A stretch of 64,000 bases of DNA from Cytobacillus firmus DS1 (GCF_000565285.1 NZ_APVL01000004.1:124001-188000); one strand, 5' to 3'. Shown: positions 1 through 9,036, numbered from the stretch's first letter. Notes: generated from the letters alone by a model not told the origin. A program made the numbers and translations.

Positions 1-390
1 CATCCCTCTGTTGAAAAGTTTAAAGAGTTTGTTAAACAGAACCCCCGGATCATCAAAGAAGTCAGGGATGGAAATACAACATGGCAGGAATTATATGAGG
101 ATTGGTATTTGCTTGGGGAAGAAGATTCAAGGTGGGATTCCTTTAGAGAAAACAATGATAATACACAAAAGCCCGAAGAGAAAAAAAGTGACTGGATGGG
201 CAGTATCATGGGTACTCTTAAGCAAATGGATGCGAATCAAATGCAGGGGTACATTACTAATCTCAGCCAGGCACTTTCAGCTGTTCAGGGGGTTATTTCG
301 CAATTTCAGGGCGGCGGCCAGAAACCATCAGGAGGCTCCAAGTCAAGTATGACTAAACCAGCCAGCCCTTTTACATTTAAAAAGGATTAA
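1..390 (+). CDS. ylbD: YlbD family spore coat-associated protein, 5' truncated by window edge
   Basis: The reading frame is open from the first base and ends with TAA at 390, so the N terminus lies outside the window. The visible part begins HPSVEKFKEFVKQNPRII and continues with TWQELYEDWYLLGEED, which matches the N-terminal signature of the YlbD coat protein family as I recall it. The internal ATG at 109 is not a credible start because conserved coding sequence continues upstream of it. YlbD is a small protein reported to associate with the spore coat in B. subtilis; its mechanism is unknown. ylbE follows after 12 bp, the usual arrangement in Bacillus, so the pair is probably co-transcribed. 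Confidence 0.85.
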   Translation, partial: HPSVEKFKEFVKQNPRIIKEVRDGNTTWQELYEDWYLLGEEDSRWDSFRENNDNTQKPEEKKSDWMGSIMGTLKQMDANQMQGYITNLSQALSAVQGVISQFQGGGQKPSGGSKSSMTKPASPFTFKKD

Positions 391-402
391 GGGGTTAATC
401 AG

Positions 403-645
403 ATGAGAAAAGATATCGTCGAGTATCTTGAACAAAAGCAGGAGCTTAAGCAATTTATCCGTGAGCAGCCTCATTGGTATAGAAAACTGAGCAGAAACCC
501 GAACGAAATTCAATCCCTGGAAGTGGCTGCACTGCACTATTATAAAAAAACAATTCCCCACCAGGTTGAAAAATTCACGAATGGAGTGCAAATGGCCTCC
601 ATGATGATGAGCATGTTTCAGGCCATGAATTCTCAATCCAGTTAG
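403..645 (+). CDS. ylbE: YlbE-like small protein
   Basis: This 80-aa protein starts with MRKDIVEYLEQKQELKQFI and contains REQPHWYRKLSRNP, typical of the YlbE family. There are no membrane segments or known catalytic motifs, and the C terminus is methionine-rich (MASMMMSMFQAMN). It sits 12 bp after ylbD and is followed by a hairpin terminator, which closes the ylbDE unit. The function is unknown; the family is restricted to Bacillaceae relatives and its position beside ylbD suggests, by inference only, a sporulation-related role. Confidence 0.85.
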   Translation: MRKDIVEYLEQKQELKQFIREQPHWYRKLSRNPNEIQSLEVAALHYYKKTIPHQVEKFTNGVQMASMMMSMFQAMNSQSS

Positions 646-646
646 G

Positions 647-675
647 AAGCTTTCTCACACAAGAGAGAGCTTTTT
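647..675 (+). terminator. Rho-independent terminator after ylbE
   Basis: AAGCTTTCTC pairs with GAGAGAGCTT (one G-U pair) around a short loop and runs into a T-tract immediately after the stem. Confidence 0.8.
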
Positions 676-760
676 ATTTGTTATAGAGTAAAAATTAGCA
701 GCCGGGCAAACACTAACTTTATTAGAGCTTTACGGAAGAAATCCTAAAGGAGTGTAAATA

Positions 761-1192
761 ATGAAAAGGCAAAATTTAATCTTTATATTGCTGGTTATTT
801 TTATTCTTGCAGCGTGCCAGAAAGATATTCCAGAGCCCGAAACAAAAGCGGAAACCAGTTCTCCGGTGAATACAGTTAAAGCTGAAACGCTATTGCCAGT
901 TTCAGGTGTGGAAAGCTCAGCCAAGGATCCTTTTTTTGTAAGGCATCAAATAAAAGGAAAAGACGTTTTTGTTGAATGTATTGTGCAGGATGTGTCCTTT
1001 AGAAAGCAGAGCAGCAAAGAAAAAGGCAAAATTCTGCTGTATATAAACGGAAAGAAGAAGGATGAAATTCATTCAGCTGCTTTTATTATCAAAGGGCTTC
1101 CTTCAGGCAAACATCGGATCGGACTGGAACTAGTTAAAGGCAACAGTGCTGAAGCCTCTTTGAAAAGAGATTTTTTTGTGCTGATCCCTTAG
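761..1192 (+). CDS. Putative lipoprotein of unknown function
   Basis: This 143-aa protein has a type II signal peptide: a KR start, a hydrophobic stretch and the lipobox LAAC with Cys19, so it should be a membrane-anchored lipoprotein on the outer face of the cytoplasmic membrane. A low-complexity acidic linker (residues ~20-45) leads to a C-terminal beta-rich region of about 90 aa with LYINGKKKDEI and GLPSGKHRIGLEL, a pattern seen in small Ig-like or carbohydrate-contact folds; no family is assigned with certainty. SD is AAAGGAGTG. The gene stands between the ylbE terminator and ylbF and has no counterpart at this place in B. subtilis. Confidence 0.7.
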   Translation: MKRQNLIFILLVIFILAACQKDIPEPETKAETSSPVNTVKAETLLPVSGVESSAKDPFFVRHQIKGKDVFVECIVQDVSFRKQSSKEKGKILLYINGKKKDEIHSAAFIIKGLPSGKHRIGLELVKGNSAEASLKRDFFVLIP

Positions 1193-1251
1193 TCTACTTG
1201 CTTTAGCTTTAAACCGTTTCATGATAAAATAAGAAACGGAGGTGGGCTATT

Positions 1252-1689
1252 TTGCTTGCTACATTAGAAAGAATGGCTATTTTGGACAAAGCTGACGAAC
1301 TTGCAGCGATGATTACAGAATCTGAAGAAGCGGAACATTACCGCAAAAGTTTATATAAATTAAAGAACAGCCGTGAAACTCAAAGGAAGATACAGGATTT
1401 TATCAAAATGAAAGAACTGTATGAAGAAGTTCAGCGATTCGGCAAGTATCATCCGGAGTACAAGAGGGTGATGATGTCAATTAGGGAGCTAAAGCGCGAC
1501 ATGGACATGGACATCCATGTTGCGGAATTCAGAAGAGCAGAGACCGGCCTGCAAACCCTCCTGGATGAGGTAAGCATGCTGATAGGACGTTCTGTGTCAG
1601 AACATATTAAAGTTCCCACCGGCAATCCCTTCTTTGAATCAAGCTGCGGAGGAGGCTGCGGTTCTGGAGGCAGCTGCGGCTGTTCTTAG
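1252..1689 (+). CDS. ylbF: YlbF/RicF, subunit of the RicAFT (YaaT-YlbF-YmcA) complex
   Basis: This 145-aa protein uses a TTG start placed 8 bp after GGAGG. It contains the family core (QRFGKYHPEYKRV, EHIKVPTGNPFF) and the cysteine-rich tail CGGGCGSGGSCGCS. In B. subtilis YlbF, YmcA and YaaT form the Ric complex, which binds [4Fe-4S] clusters, stimulates Spo0A phosphorylation and supports RNase Y-dependent maturation of operon mRNAs; C-terminal YlbF cysteines are implicated in cluster binding. All tail cysteines expected for this appear present. It is followed by its own terminator. Confidence 0.93.
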   Translation: MLATLERMAILDKADELAAMITESEEAEHYRKSLYKLKNSRETQRKIQDFIKMKELYEEVQRFGKYHPEYKRVMMSIRELKRDMDMDIHVAEFRRAETGLQTLLDEVSMLIGRSVSEHIKVPTGNPFFESSCGGGCGSGGSCGCS

Positions 1690-1724
1690 AAAAGGGAAGT
1701 TCCCCGCCCGCAGAGGCAGCGTAC

Positions 1725-1750
1725 AAAACCAGCTAATGCTGGTTTTTTCT
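1725..1750 (+). terminator. Rho-independent terminator after ylbF
   Basis: A perfect 9-bp stem AAAACCAGC / GCTGGTTTT with a TAAT loop is followed by TTTTCTTTTT. Confidence 0.85.
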
Positions 1751-1783
1751 TTTTAAATAAAATACGCAGTTTGAACCTTCCCA

Positions 1784-1813
1784 TTGAAAACTGTTATTTT
1801 TCTATGCTAGACT
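1784..1813 (+). promoter_or_regulatory. Candidate sigma-A promoter for ylbG
   Basis: TTGAAA and TAGACT are 18 bp apart, and the -10 is preceded by TGC (extended -10). It lies about 35 bp upstream of the ylbG start and after the ylbF terminator. Confidence 0.5.
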
Positions 1814-1848
1814 AAATAAAACAAACGATCACTGAAGGGGAAAACTAT

Positions 1849-2124
1849 ATGCTTGGTCAAAGGCAAGGAATAATCGTATGGCTTTATTCTTTAAAGCAGG
1901 CAAAAATGTTAAGAAGATTTGGAAATGTCCATTATGTTTCAAAACGGCTCAAATATGTAGTGCTATACTGTGACCTTGCCGATACGGAAACCATTATGGA
2001 GAAGATAAATTCATATTCTTTTGTTAAAAAAGTGGAACCATCCTATAAGCCGTTCCTAAAAACGGAATTTGAAAATTCCAAACCGGACAAGGCTAAAGAA
2101 TATGATTATAAAATGGGAATTTAA
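1849..2124 (+). CDS. ylbG: YlbG family protein (DUF2129)
   Basis: This 91-aa protein starts [19 protein letters not shown] and has [11 protein letters not shown] and [10 protein letters not shown], characteristic of the small cytosolic YlbG/DUF2129 family. The function is unknown. The SD is GAAGGGG. The gene has its own upstream promoter candidate and a downstream bidirectional terminator, so it looks monocistronic. It occupies its usual place after ylbF. Confidence 0.9.
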   Translation: MLGQRQGIIVWLYSLKQAKMLRRFGNVHYVSKRLKYVVLYCDLADTETIMEKINSYSFVKKVEPSYKPFLKTEFENSKPDKAKEYDYKMGI

Positions 2125-2154
2125 AAAGGCGTGAGCAAAAGCTCATGCCTTTTT
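2123..2154. terminator. Bidirectional terminator between ylbG and the convergent gene
   Basis: AAAAAGGCGTGAGC pairs with GCTCATGCCTTTTT around AAAA; A- and T-tracts on both sides allow use on either strand. Confidence 0.85.
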
Positions 2155-2159
2155 CTCAT

Positions 2160-2549
2160 TTAATGCAAAGGTGCAATAAAATGATTAAGCCTTAAAATTC
2201 CAATCAAATATTGATAATATAATTCCTTTTCATTAAAAATAACAGAAGGCTTTACTGTCAGCTGAATAATTTCTTTATCCAGCTCTTTCGCAGCATCCTC
2301 GAATAAATCATACCTTTTATTTGGCGCTGACTTTGGATTCGGTATCCCTTCACGGCATATATATAACGGCTGAAATTCTCCCGGGTCTGTCGGCTTCAAT
2401 ATGACTGCCAGGGATGTCATTTCTTTATTATTGATGCTCGTATGGAATGCGGCCATGTGGGACAGTCGATGCTTGTTCGCCCGTGCAATTTCAATTAATT
2501 CATAAATATCTGAGTATCCCTCGCCAAGTTCTATAAAACGCTGTATCAA
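2160..2549 (-). CDS. DUF7147-like protein (sometimes labelled methylthioribose kinase, unsupported)
   Basis: I place the start at TTG 2549 because AAGGAGG lies 7 bp upstream on the minus strand. The longest frame, opening at 2582, starts upstream of that SD. The 129-aa protein reads MIQRFIELGEGYSD and contains PLYICREGIP and ELYYQYLIGILRLNHF. I recall this as a conserved Bacillaceae family located next to ylbG/rsmD and now classed as DUF7147. No kinase motif is visible, so the methylthioribose kinase name found in some annotations is not supported. It is cytosolic with no signal or membrane segment. Confidence 0.75.
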   Translation of the reverse strand: MIQRFIELGEGYSDIYELIEIARANKHRLSHMAAFHTSINNKEMTSLAVILKPTDPGEFQPLYICREGIPNPKSAPNKRYDLFEDAAKELDKEIIQLTVKPSVIFNEKELYYQYLIGILRLNHFIAPLH

Positions 2550-2734
2550 AATTAAAACCTCCTTAAAACTCATAGCATTCACTTCTTAAATACTTTTTGT
2601 CCATCCATACTTTATCATTTTCAAGATGAAAATAGAATGGAAAAAAATCATAAAATTTATAAAAATTAATGTGACTGATGACCTTCCCTTTGGTATTGTT
2701 AGGTTAAAAGAAAAATGACTAAGAGGGCATAGCA

Positions 2735-4138
2735 ATGTGGAAGGCACCTTTATTAATTTTTTTAATTTTGTCTGGAACTATTTCAGGTATGCTGCTGTGG
2801 CAGTGGCAGTCTTATTCTGAGCGTGCGATTGCCTTGGAGAGTTCCGAGGTGATTACACAGGAAATCACAGTTGAAACGCATCTGAAAGAACTAAAAATCA
2901 CTCAAAAGTTATACGGACTCATGGCCCGAAAAGAATATAGGCTTGATATCCCCGATACTCTATATAAATGGAACTGCAAAAGTGGAACAGGAAAAGCCTG
3001 TGATTCAGCAGACGAAAGTACTTATACATTTTTTTCTGCTGATGATCAGATGATATTTGAATATACGGTACCGATAGATGAAAAGAAAAAAGCATTCTTA
3101 TTAACTGATTGGTTTGTAAAAGTACCCGGAATAAAGGCTGAAGGCTTGTCCATTTCAATTTCGGATTCTTTGAAAAGAGAGGGTTCATGGGCTGCGGGAA
3201 TCAGACTAAAAGGCCAAAAGAAATTAGATCATATCGATTTTTATTATTTCGAGGGCTATGGAAATGTTCCATCACTTTACTGGCAAAAGGAAACGCTTTT
3301 AAAGACAGCTATAAACAACGCAGATGCATATACAGCAGATACTCAGGCAGCCAGCTTGGATTTTAAGGGACTGAATGACATCGGAAATTTTCCATTTATG
3401 TCGATTATTCTTACAGATCACTATCCTGAATATACGGATGAAACGATCCTGATTGCTTCTCCAAACATTAAAGTCGACCAGCTGGAAAAAAGGCTTATAG
3501 CTTTGCAATTATACAGAAAGTTCGCAGATGACTCTTCTGACTGGATTATTGATGCTTTCACAGCAGGCATATTGGATTTAAAACCCGGCTCCGCGAAAGG
3601 AAGCATAGCCCTGAAGGAATTGCAGGGGGAGTTGACCGAAGATGAACTTAAAGATTTTCTGATAAATGTATTCCAGGCGGATTCTCTGAATGCAGAAAAG
3701 CTGGACAAGCTTTTAGGCAATGCTAAAGGTCTGCACACACAATTTTTCACGATGAATATCAAAAACGAAGCACCGCTTGTCCCGCTGTATTTTCAGGAAG
3801 AAAAAAAGGTGTGGGTGTCTGGTGCTGAGAAGGCGAGCATTAATTTAGTATATAGGGATGGGAAGATCTTTCTACCATTTACAGCCGCGATGCAGGCATT
3901 AGGATATGAAGTCAAGATCCTATCCGGCGAGGAAACGATGCTTGTGTCAAAAGGGAATAATAGTTATCGGTTTTATTTGAATAAAAATGTTTTTATCTAT
4001 AATGAAGAAGACTATGGATTGCTTATAAATCCATTAACCAGGCAAAACGGAACTGTATGGATGGAAATCCAATGGTTTAAAACACTTTTCGGAGTGACTG
4101 CTGAAGAAAGAGAAGGCGGGATTCACCTGACGCCCTGA
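2735..4138 (+). CDS. Membrane-anchored protein with C-terminal stalk (copper amine oxidase N-like) domain
   Basis: This 467-aa protein has an N-terminal membrane anchor (residues ~5-23) and a large extracytoplasmic region. The last ~110 residues (VYRDGKIFLPFTAAMQALGYEVK ... NPLTRQNGTVWMEIQWFKTLFGV) show the repeating pattern of the stalk or copper-amine-oxidase N-terminal-like domain common in surface proteins of Bacilli. The central ~300 residues match nothing I recognise. No protease or hydrolase motif is evident. It stands alone between a divergent gene and the rsmD leader region; its role at the cell surface is an inference from topology. Confidence 0.65.
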   Translation: MWKAPLLIFLILSGTISGMLLWQWQSYSERAIALESSEVITQEITVETHLKELKITQKLYGLMARKEYRLDIPDTLYKWNCKSGTGKACDSADESTYTFFSADDQMIFEYTVPIDEKKKAFLLTDWFVKVPGIKAEGLSISISDSLKREGSWAAGIRLKGQKKLDHIDFYYFEGYGNVPSLYWQKETLLKTAINNADAYTADTQAASLDFKGLNDIGNFPFMSIILTDHYPEYTDETILIASPNIKVDQLEKRLIALQLYRKFADDSSDWIIDAFTAGILDLKPGSAKGSIALKELQGELTEDELKDFLINVFQADSLNAEKLDKLLGNAKGLHTQFFTMNIKNEAPLVPLYFQEEKKVWVSGAEKASINLVYRDGKIFLPFTAAMQALGYEVKILSGEETMLVSKGNNSYRFYLNKNVFIYNEEDYGLLINPLTRQNGTVWMEIQWFKTLFGVTAEEREGGIHLTP

Positions 4139-4167
4139 CAGGACTTAATGAATTACAAAATAAAAAG

Positions 4168-4188
4168 CCCTGCAGTTAAACTGCAGGG
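4168..4188 (+). terminator. Hairpin after the stalk-domain gene
   Basis: An 8-bp perfect stem CCCTGCAG / CTGCAGGG has a TTAAA loop. The downstream tract is TCCTTCTATAT, only partly T-rich, so termination may be weak. A T-tract-free leader structure follows directly. Confidence 0.5.
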
Positions 4189-4189
4189 T

Positions 4190-4300
4190 CCTTCTATATC
4201 CTTTTCAGGATAGAAGGCAAAGGGAGAGGAGAAACCGGAGGAAGAACTTATGGGGAAACGTAAGTCTTCTCCGCGGTTGGCAACAACATCCTTGAATAGA
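4190..4300 (+). ncRNA. ylbH (rsmD) leader RNA candidate
   Basis: Three consecutive helices are visible upstream of rsmD: CCTTCTA-TA-TCC with GGATAGAAGG (4190-4217); a long helix CGGAGGAAGAACTTA with TAAGTCTTCTCCG (4236-4273, two one-base bulges); and GTTG-GCAA-CAAC with a GNRA tetraloop (4276-4287). A conserved 'ylbH leader' motif of unknown function is known upstream of ylbH in Bacillus. This region fits by position and by being strongly structured, but I could not align it to that covariance model. Confidence 0.6.
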
Positions 4301-4493
4301 TGCTGTTAATTACATTATTTCCACAATCCTCATGGATATACACTTCATACTATATTTTTTTCCAGCTGATGATTTCGCTTACAATTTGCCGGTTGGCTAC
4401 AAATTGTAAGATATGGTAGGATAGGATAGAAAAAAACAGTTTTCCAATTCGGCAGTCTGGAAAATTGAAATATTGCAGGTTAGTGGTGATCGT

Positions 4494-5048
4494 ATGCGAG
4501 TGGTATCGGGAACTAGAAAAGGGAAGATATTAAAAGCTGTTCCGGGCAGCTCAACCCGTCCGACTACTGATAAAGTAAAAGAAGCTATTTTTAATATAAT
4601 AGGGCCTTATTTTGACGGTGGCCAAGGGCTTGATCTATTTGCGGGCAGCGGCGGACTTGGCATTGAAGCTTTGAGCAGAGGAGCGGACAAGGTTATTTTT
4701 GTGGATAGGGACGGAAAGGCCATTCAGACCATTCATGAAAATATTCGGAATTGCGATTTTGAAGAAAAGGCAGAAATATATCGAAATGATGCGGATCGTG
4801 CACTCAAGGCAATTTTAAAAAGAGATCTGGCTTTTGATTATATATTTCTCGATCCGCCATACCGCAAGCAGCAGCTGCTTAAGCTTCTCAAGGTAATTGA
4901 TGAGAATAATCTGCTTTCGGAACAGGGAACAATTCTATGCGAACACGGGTCAGATGTGGAGCTGCCTGAAACTGTTGGAAGACTGGTTCAGCGGAAACAT
5001 GAAAATTACGGGATCATTTCAATCTCTATTTACAGCTTGGCTGAATAA
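4494..5048 (+). CDS. rsmD: 16S rRNA (guanine966-N2)-methyltransferase RsmD
   Basis: This 184-aa SAM-dependent methyltransferase modifies G966 of 16S rRNA. The start is placed at ATG 4494 (MRVVSGTRKGK) behind GGTGAT; the upstream TTG 4473 has no SD. The SAM-binding loop is LDLFAGSGGLGIEALSRGA and the catalytic motif is DPPY (FLDPPYRK). Length and motifs are normal. B. subtilis calls this gene ylbH. coaD follows after 59 bp, the conserved rsmD-coaD pairing. Confidence 0.95.
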   Translation: MRVVSGTRKGKILKAVPGSSTRPTTDKVKEAIFNIIGPYFDGGQGLDLFAGSGGLGIEALSRGADKVIFVDRDGKAIQTIHENIRNCDFEEKAEIYRNDADRALKAILKRDLAFDYIFLDPPYRKQQLLKLLKVIDENNLLSEQGTILCEHGSDVELPETVGRLVQRKHENYGIISISIYSLAE

Positions 5049-5086
5049 TACATACTAGGAATGCTGATGGAAAAAATACATAATAA

Positions 5087-5587
<501 letters not shown>

Positions 5588-5631
5588 TGAATCAGAGGGG
5601 ATATCCTTACCCGATGATTGTATGGGGTTTA

Positions 5632-5667
5632 ACAAAACGGGTGCCTGATAGGTGGTACCCGTTTTGT
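5632..5667. terminator. Bidirectional terminator between coaD and ylbJ
   Basis: ACAAAACGGGT pairs with ACCCGTTTTGT, an 11-bp perfect stem between two convergent genes. Confidence 0.85.
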
Positions 5668-5669
5668 TG

Positions 5670-6887
5670 TTACTTCCTATCCAAACGCCTGGCGAGCATT
5701 AAAGTATAAACAGAAAGTGCAAGTATAGTTATAAGCGGTCCAGAAGAGACGATTCCATCCATCAATTTACCGAGAAACGAGTATTTTTCAAAGAATCCGA
5801 CCGGAATGGCATTTGATGGCTGCTCCGTATTGTAATAGCGTTCATAAATTGGCTGCCAAAGTATGAATGCATAAAAGGCAGCCGCAAAGCCATGAACAAT
5901 TCTTGCAAAGAAGAAAGGCTTGAAATTTATATCAGTTTGTGCAAGGATGCTCGCCACCTGAGCCTGCACGCTGAATCCGCTGAAAGCGAGTATGAAACTG
6001 ACAATGATGACCTGGTGCATTAATGTTGCCTGCTGAACCTGGCTCGTCATCTGGCTGCCAAGTGTTATTTCAAACAAGCCTGAAATGAACGGGATGCTTA
6101 ATTCAGTTGGCAGGCTGAAAATTGACAATACGGCTTCTAAGCCTTTAGCTAGGAATGCTGTGATCCCAATGTGAAATAGGAGTTTGTTAATAACAGAGAA
6201 TAAAATGATAAATCCGCCGATCATCAGAAGTGTTTGGATGGATGACATGACTGCATCTCCAAGAAGCTTGCCAATCGGACGATTGTCCTTTATTCTTGTC
6301 CGATGAAGAGCTGATAAGGCAGCCCGCAAAGATGGCTTTGACGTCCCTGCACCATGGGAGGGCTGCTTGGGTTTCTTTCCATAGAACCTCATTAATAAAC
6401 CAACGGTAATGTTGCCGAGATAATGTGCCAGGGCCAATATAACCCCAAGCTTTGCGTTATTAAAAAAACCAACCGATACTGCACCGAATATAAACAAAGG
6501 ATTTGAACAATTAGTAAAGGAAACCAGACGCTCAGCTTCTGTTTTTGAGAGCTGTCCTTCCTGCCGCAATCTAGCGGTCAGTTTTGCCCCGGCCGGATAG
6601 CCTGAAGCCATCCCCATTGCCCAAACAAACCCGCCAACTCCAGGTACTCTGAATAAAGGTCTCATCAAAGGTTCAAGGAGTACTCCAATGAATTTTACTA
6701 CACCAAAGCCGATCAGCATTTCTGATACTATGAAGAAGGGCAGCAATGAAGGGAAGACAATTTCCCACCACATATCTAGTCCCCTGATGGATGCATCAAC
6801 CGATTCCTGGGGGAATGAAATTAATGAGATGGCCATTAAGGTTACAGAGAGTGCAAGAGTAACCGTTTTTAATTTGGAACGAAACAC
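5670..6887 (-). CDS. ylbJ: Sporulation integral membrane protein YlbJ
   Basis: I place the start at GTG 6887: GGGAGG lies 7 bp upstream, giving a 405-aa protein beginning MFRSKLKTVTLALSVTLMAI, close to the usual family length. Longer forms up to 7010 lack an SD. Numerous hydrophobic segments, two nucleoside-transporter-like gate repeats (MWWEIVFPSLLPFFIVSE) and AMGMASGYPAGAKL are characteristic. In B. subtilis ylbJ is a mother-cell, sigma-E-controlled gene needed for efficient spore formation. It is transcribed against its neighbours and stands alone. Confidence 0.9.
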   Translation of the reverse strand: MFRSKLKTVTLALSVTLMAISLISFPQESVDASIRGLDMWWEIVFPSLLPFFIVSEMLIGFGVVKFIGVLLEPLMRPLFRVPGVGGFVWAMGMASGYPAGAKLTARLRQEGQLSKTEAERLVSFTNCSNPLFIFGAVSVGFFNNAKLGVILALAHYLGNITVGLLMRFYGKKPKQPSHGAGTSKPSLRAALSALHRTRIKDNRPIGKLLGDAVMSSIQTLLMIGGFIILFSVINKLLFHIGITAFLAKGLEAVLSIFSLPTELSIPFISGLFEITLGSQMTSQVQQATLMHQVIIVSFILAFSGFSVQAQVASILAQTDINFKPFFFARIVHGFAAAFYAFILWQPIYERYYNTEQPSNAIPVGFFEKYSFLGKLMDGIVSSGPLITILALSVYTLMLARRLDRK

Positions 6888-7217
6888 GGACAAGCCTCCC
6901 TCAAGTTGTACTGACTGTGAAATGAATTTAAACAATGGTAAAATAAAGAAGCATTTGCATCTATATTTTTCTCCGGCCTTTTCATTTATTATTTCCTGAA
7001 TCCGGAACAAATGAATACATTGATTATGCCTGTGCTGTCAAGTCTTGTCCCCATATAACTCAATATACTCATAGAACTTTAAAATAGACCATAGAATTAG
7101 GTACAGGCATATGTGAATTTTCACCTGAAAATTTTTATTGTATGCTTCCTTTGGAAATAAAAAGAATAGAATAAGCATAAGTTCGAATCGGCCATTGGCT
7201 TATAAGGGGGGAGTCTT
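6888..7217. other. Divergent intergenic region ylbJ/ylbK
   Basis: This 330-bp AT-rich region separates two divergently transcribed genes and must hold promoters for both. I saw no convincing sigma-E -35/-10 pair for ylbJ and no strong sigma-A pair for ylbK, only scattered AT-rich hexamers. No ORF, repeat or hairpin of note. Confidence 0.5.
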
Positions 7218-8009
7218 TTGCAGCGTCCGAAAATAGGTTTGGCACTTGGTTCGGGAGGAGCTCGGGGATTCGCCCACCTGGGTGCGATCAAGGTCATGAA
7301 GGAAGCCGGCATACCGATTGATTATATTGCCGGCAGCAGCATGGGTGCCATGGTAGGCTGCTTTTATGGGGCAGGGCTGGATGTTGATCGTTTATATAAG
7401 CTCTCCAAAGCATTTAAAAGAAAGTATTATTTAGATTTTACAGTGCCTAAAATGGGTTTTGTGGCAGGGAAACGAGTAAAGGAACTGATTCGTATATTTA
7501 CTCATGGAAAAAACCTCGAGGACCTCGATATTCCTGTCAATGTTGTGGCCACGGATTTAATGACTGGCGAAAAAATTGTTTTTAAAAGGGGTCCCATTTC
7601 TGATGCTGTTAGGGCAAGCATATCTATCCCGGGTATATTTGTGCCTGAAAGATTAAATGGCCGGCTTTTAGTGGACGGAGGAGTAGTGGACAGGGTTCCT
7701 GTGTCAGTTGTTAAGGAAATGGGAGCTGATATCATTATCGCTATCGATGTTTCACATGTTAAGACAAATGCGGAAATCACCTCAATTTATGACGTAATCA
7801 TGCAAAGTCTGGATATCATGCAGATGGAGCTTGTCAGTCACCGTGAAATTGCTTCTGATTTTATGATCAAACCCAGGGTGGAAATGTATAGCTCCCGCGC
7901 CTTTACAAATATTGAAGAAATCATCAAAATTGGCGAAGAGGAAGCAAAAAAGCATATTGACAATATTCATCATTACATAACTAAATGGAAGGAGCATCCT
8001 GAATCATGA
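7218..8009 (+). CDS. ylbK: Patatin-like phospholipase family protein YlbK
   Basis: This 263-aa protein starts at TTG 7218 behind GGGGGGAG. It has the complete patatin catalytic set: the glycine-rich oxyanion loop GSGGARG (11-17), the nucleophile elbow GSSMG with Ser41, and DGG with Asp153. A lipid acyl hydrolase activity is expected; the substrate is not known. The stop overlaps the start of ylbL by 4 bp, so the two are translationally coupled, as in B. subtilis. Confidence 0.9.
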   Translation: MQRPKIGLALGSGGARGFAHLGAIKVMKEAGIPIDYIAGSSMGAMVGCFYGAGLDVDRLYKLSKAFKRKYYLDFTVPKMGFVAGKRVKELIRIFTHGKNLEDLDIPVNVVATDLMTGEKIVFKRGPISDAVRASISIPGIFVPERLNGRLLVDGGVVDRVPVSVVKEMGADIIIAIDVSHVKTNAEITSIYDVIMQSLDIMQMELVSHREIASDFMIKPRVEMYSSRAFTNIEEIIKIGEEEAKKHIDNIHHYITKWKEHPES

Positions 8010-9016
8010 GAAGCAAATTTTATACCCGTTCCTTCTTGATTTTGGCAGTTATCCTTGTGGCCAGTTCGTTTTATTATCTGCCTTACTATGTATCAAAGCC
8101 GGGTATGGCAAAGGAACTCGAACCGATTATTGAGGTGGAAAACGGCTATGAAGAACAAGGAAGCTTCATGCTGACGACCGTAAGAATGGGCCGGGCGAAT
8201 ATATATGCATATATGGCTGCCAAATTCAGCACGTATCAGGATTTGTATCCTGTGGAAGAAATACGGTCCGAAAATGAAACAGATGAAGAGTATAATGTAA
8301 GGCAGCTTCATATGATGGCAACTTCCAAACTGGCTGCTATTGAAACTGCCTACAAAAAAGCCGGCCTGCCCATTCATTATCTTTATAATGGCGTGTATGT
8401 CCTTAATGTGCTGCCTGATATGCCTGCTGACGGCAAACTTCAGGCAGGTGACCGCATCTTTAAAGTGGACGACAGGGAGTTTAAATCCTCAGATGAATTT
8501 ATCAGCGCTGTCTCCAATAAGCAGGAGGGCAGTGAAATAACACTAACTTTTGAACGACAGGATAAAACGATGGAAACCTCGATTCCTTTAAAAACACTTG
8601 AGGAAACAGGAAAACCTGGCGTGGGGATCACTCTCGTTGACGACAAAGAAATAGAGGTCGAACCGTCTGTAAATATTGACAGTGAAGAAATTGGCGGCCC
8701 TTCTGCCGGATTGATGTTTTCTCTTGAAATTTACAATCAGCTCATAAAAGAAGATTTGACGGGAGGCTATAAAATAGCCGGTACCGGAACAATCAATTCC
8801 GAAGGGACAGTCGGGAGAATAGGCGGGATCGAGCAAAAAATCGTAGCAGCAGACAAAGCAGGAGCAGAAATTTTCCTTGCGCCAAATGAAAATGGTGCAG
8901 AAGACTCCAATTACAAAGCAGCTGCTGCAACAGCCAAGGATATTAAGACCGATATGAAAATCGTTCCGGTGGATACTTTTGATGATGCAGTGGAATATTT
9001 AAGAAACCTGGATTAA
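8006..9016 (+). CDS. ylbL: YlbL, membrane-anchored PDZ/Lon-type protease
   Basis: This 336-aa protein has an N-terminal membrane anchor (~8-27), a PDZ domain (~125-200: VYVLNVLPDMPADGKLQAGD) and a C-terminal Lon proteolytic (S16) domain. The catalytic dyad is visible as Ser233 in GGPSAG and Lys278 in RIGGIEQK. In B. subtilis YlbL is an extracytoplasmic-facing protease that degrades the SOS cell-division inhibitor YneA. It overlaps ylbK by 4 bp and ends before a bidirectional terminator. Confidence 0.93.
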   Translation: MRSKFYTRSFLILAVILVASSFYYLPYYVSKPGMAKELEPIIEVENGYEEQGSFMLTTVRMGRANIYAYMAAKFSTYQDLYPVEEIRSENETDEEYNVRQLHMMATSKLAAIETAYKKAGLPIHYLYNGVYVLNVLPDMPADGKLQAGDRIFKVDDREFKSSDEFISAVSNKQEGSEITLTFERQDKTMETSIPLKTLEETGKPGVGITLVDDKEIEVEPSVNIDSEEIGGPSAGLMFSLEIYNQLIKEDLTGGYKIAGTGTINSEGTVGRIGGIEQKIVAADKAGAEIFLAPNENGAEDSNYKAAAATAKDIKTDMKIVPVDTFDDAVEYLRNLD

Positions 9017-9036
9017 TATAACTTGCAGCCGGCAGC

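Noticed and set aside
2160-2549. Methylthioribose kinase identity
   Set aside because: The protein is 129 aa and lacks kinase motifs; true MtnK is about three times longer.
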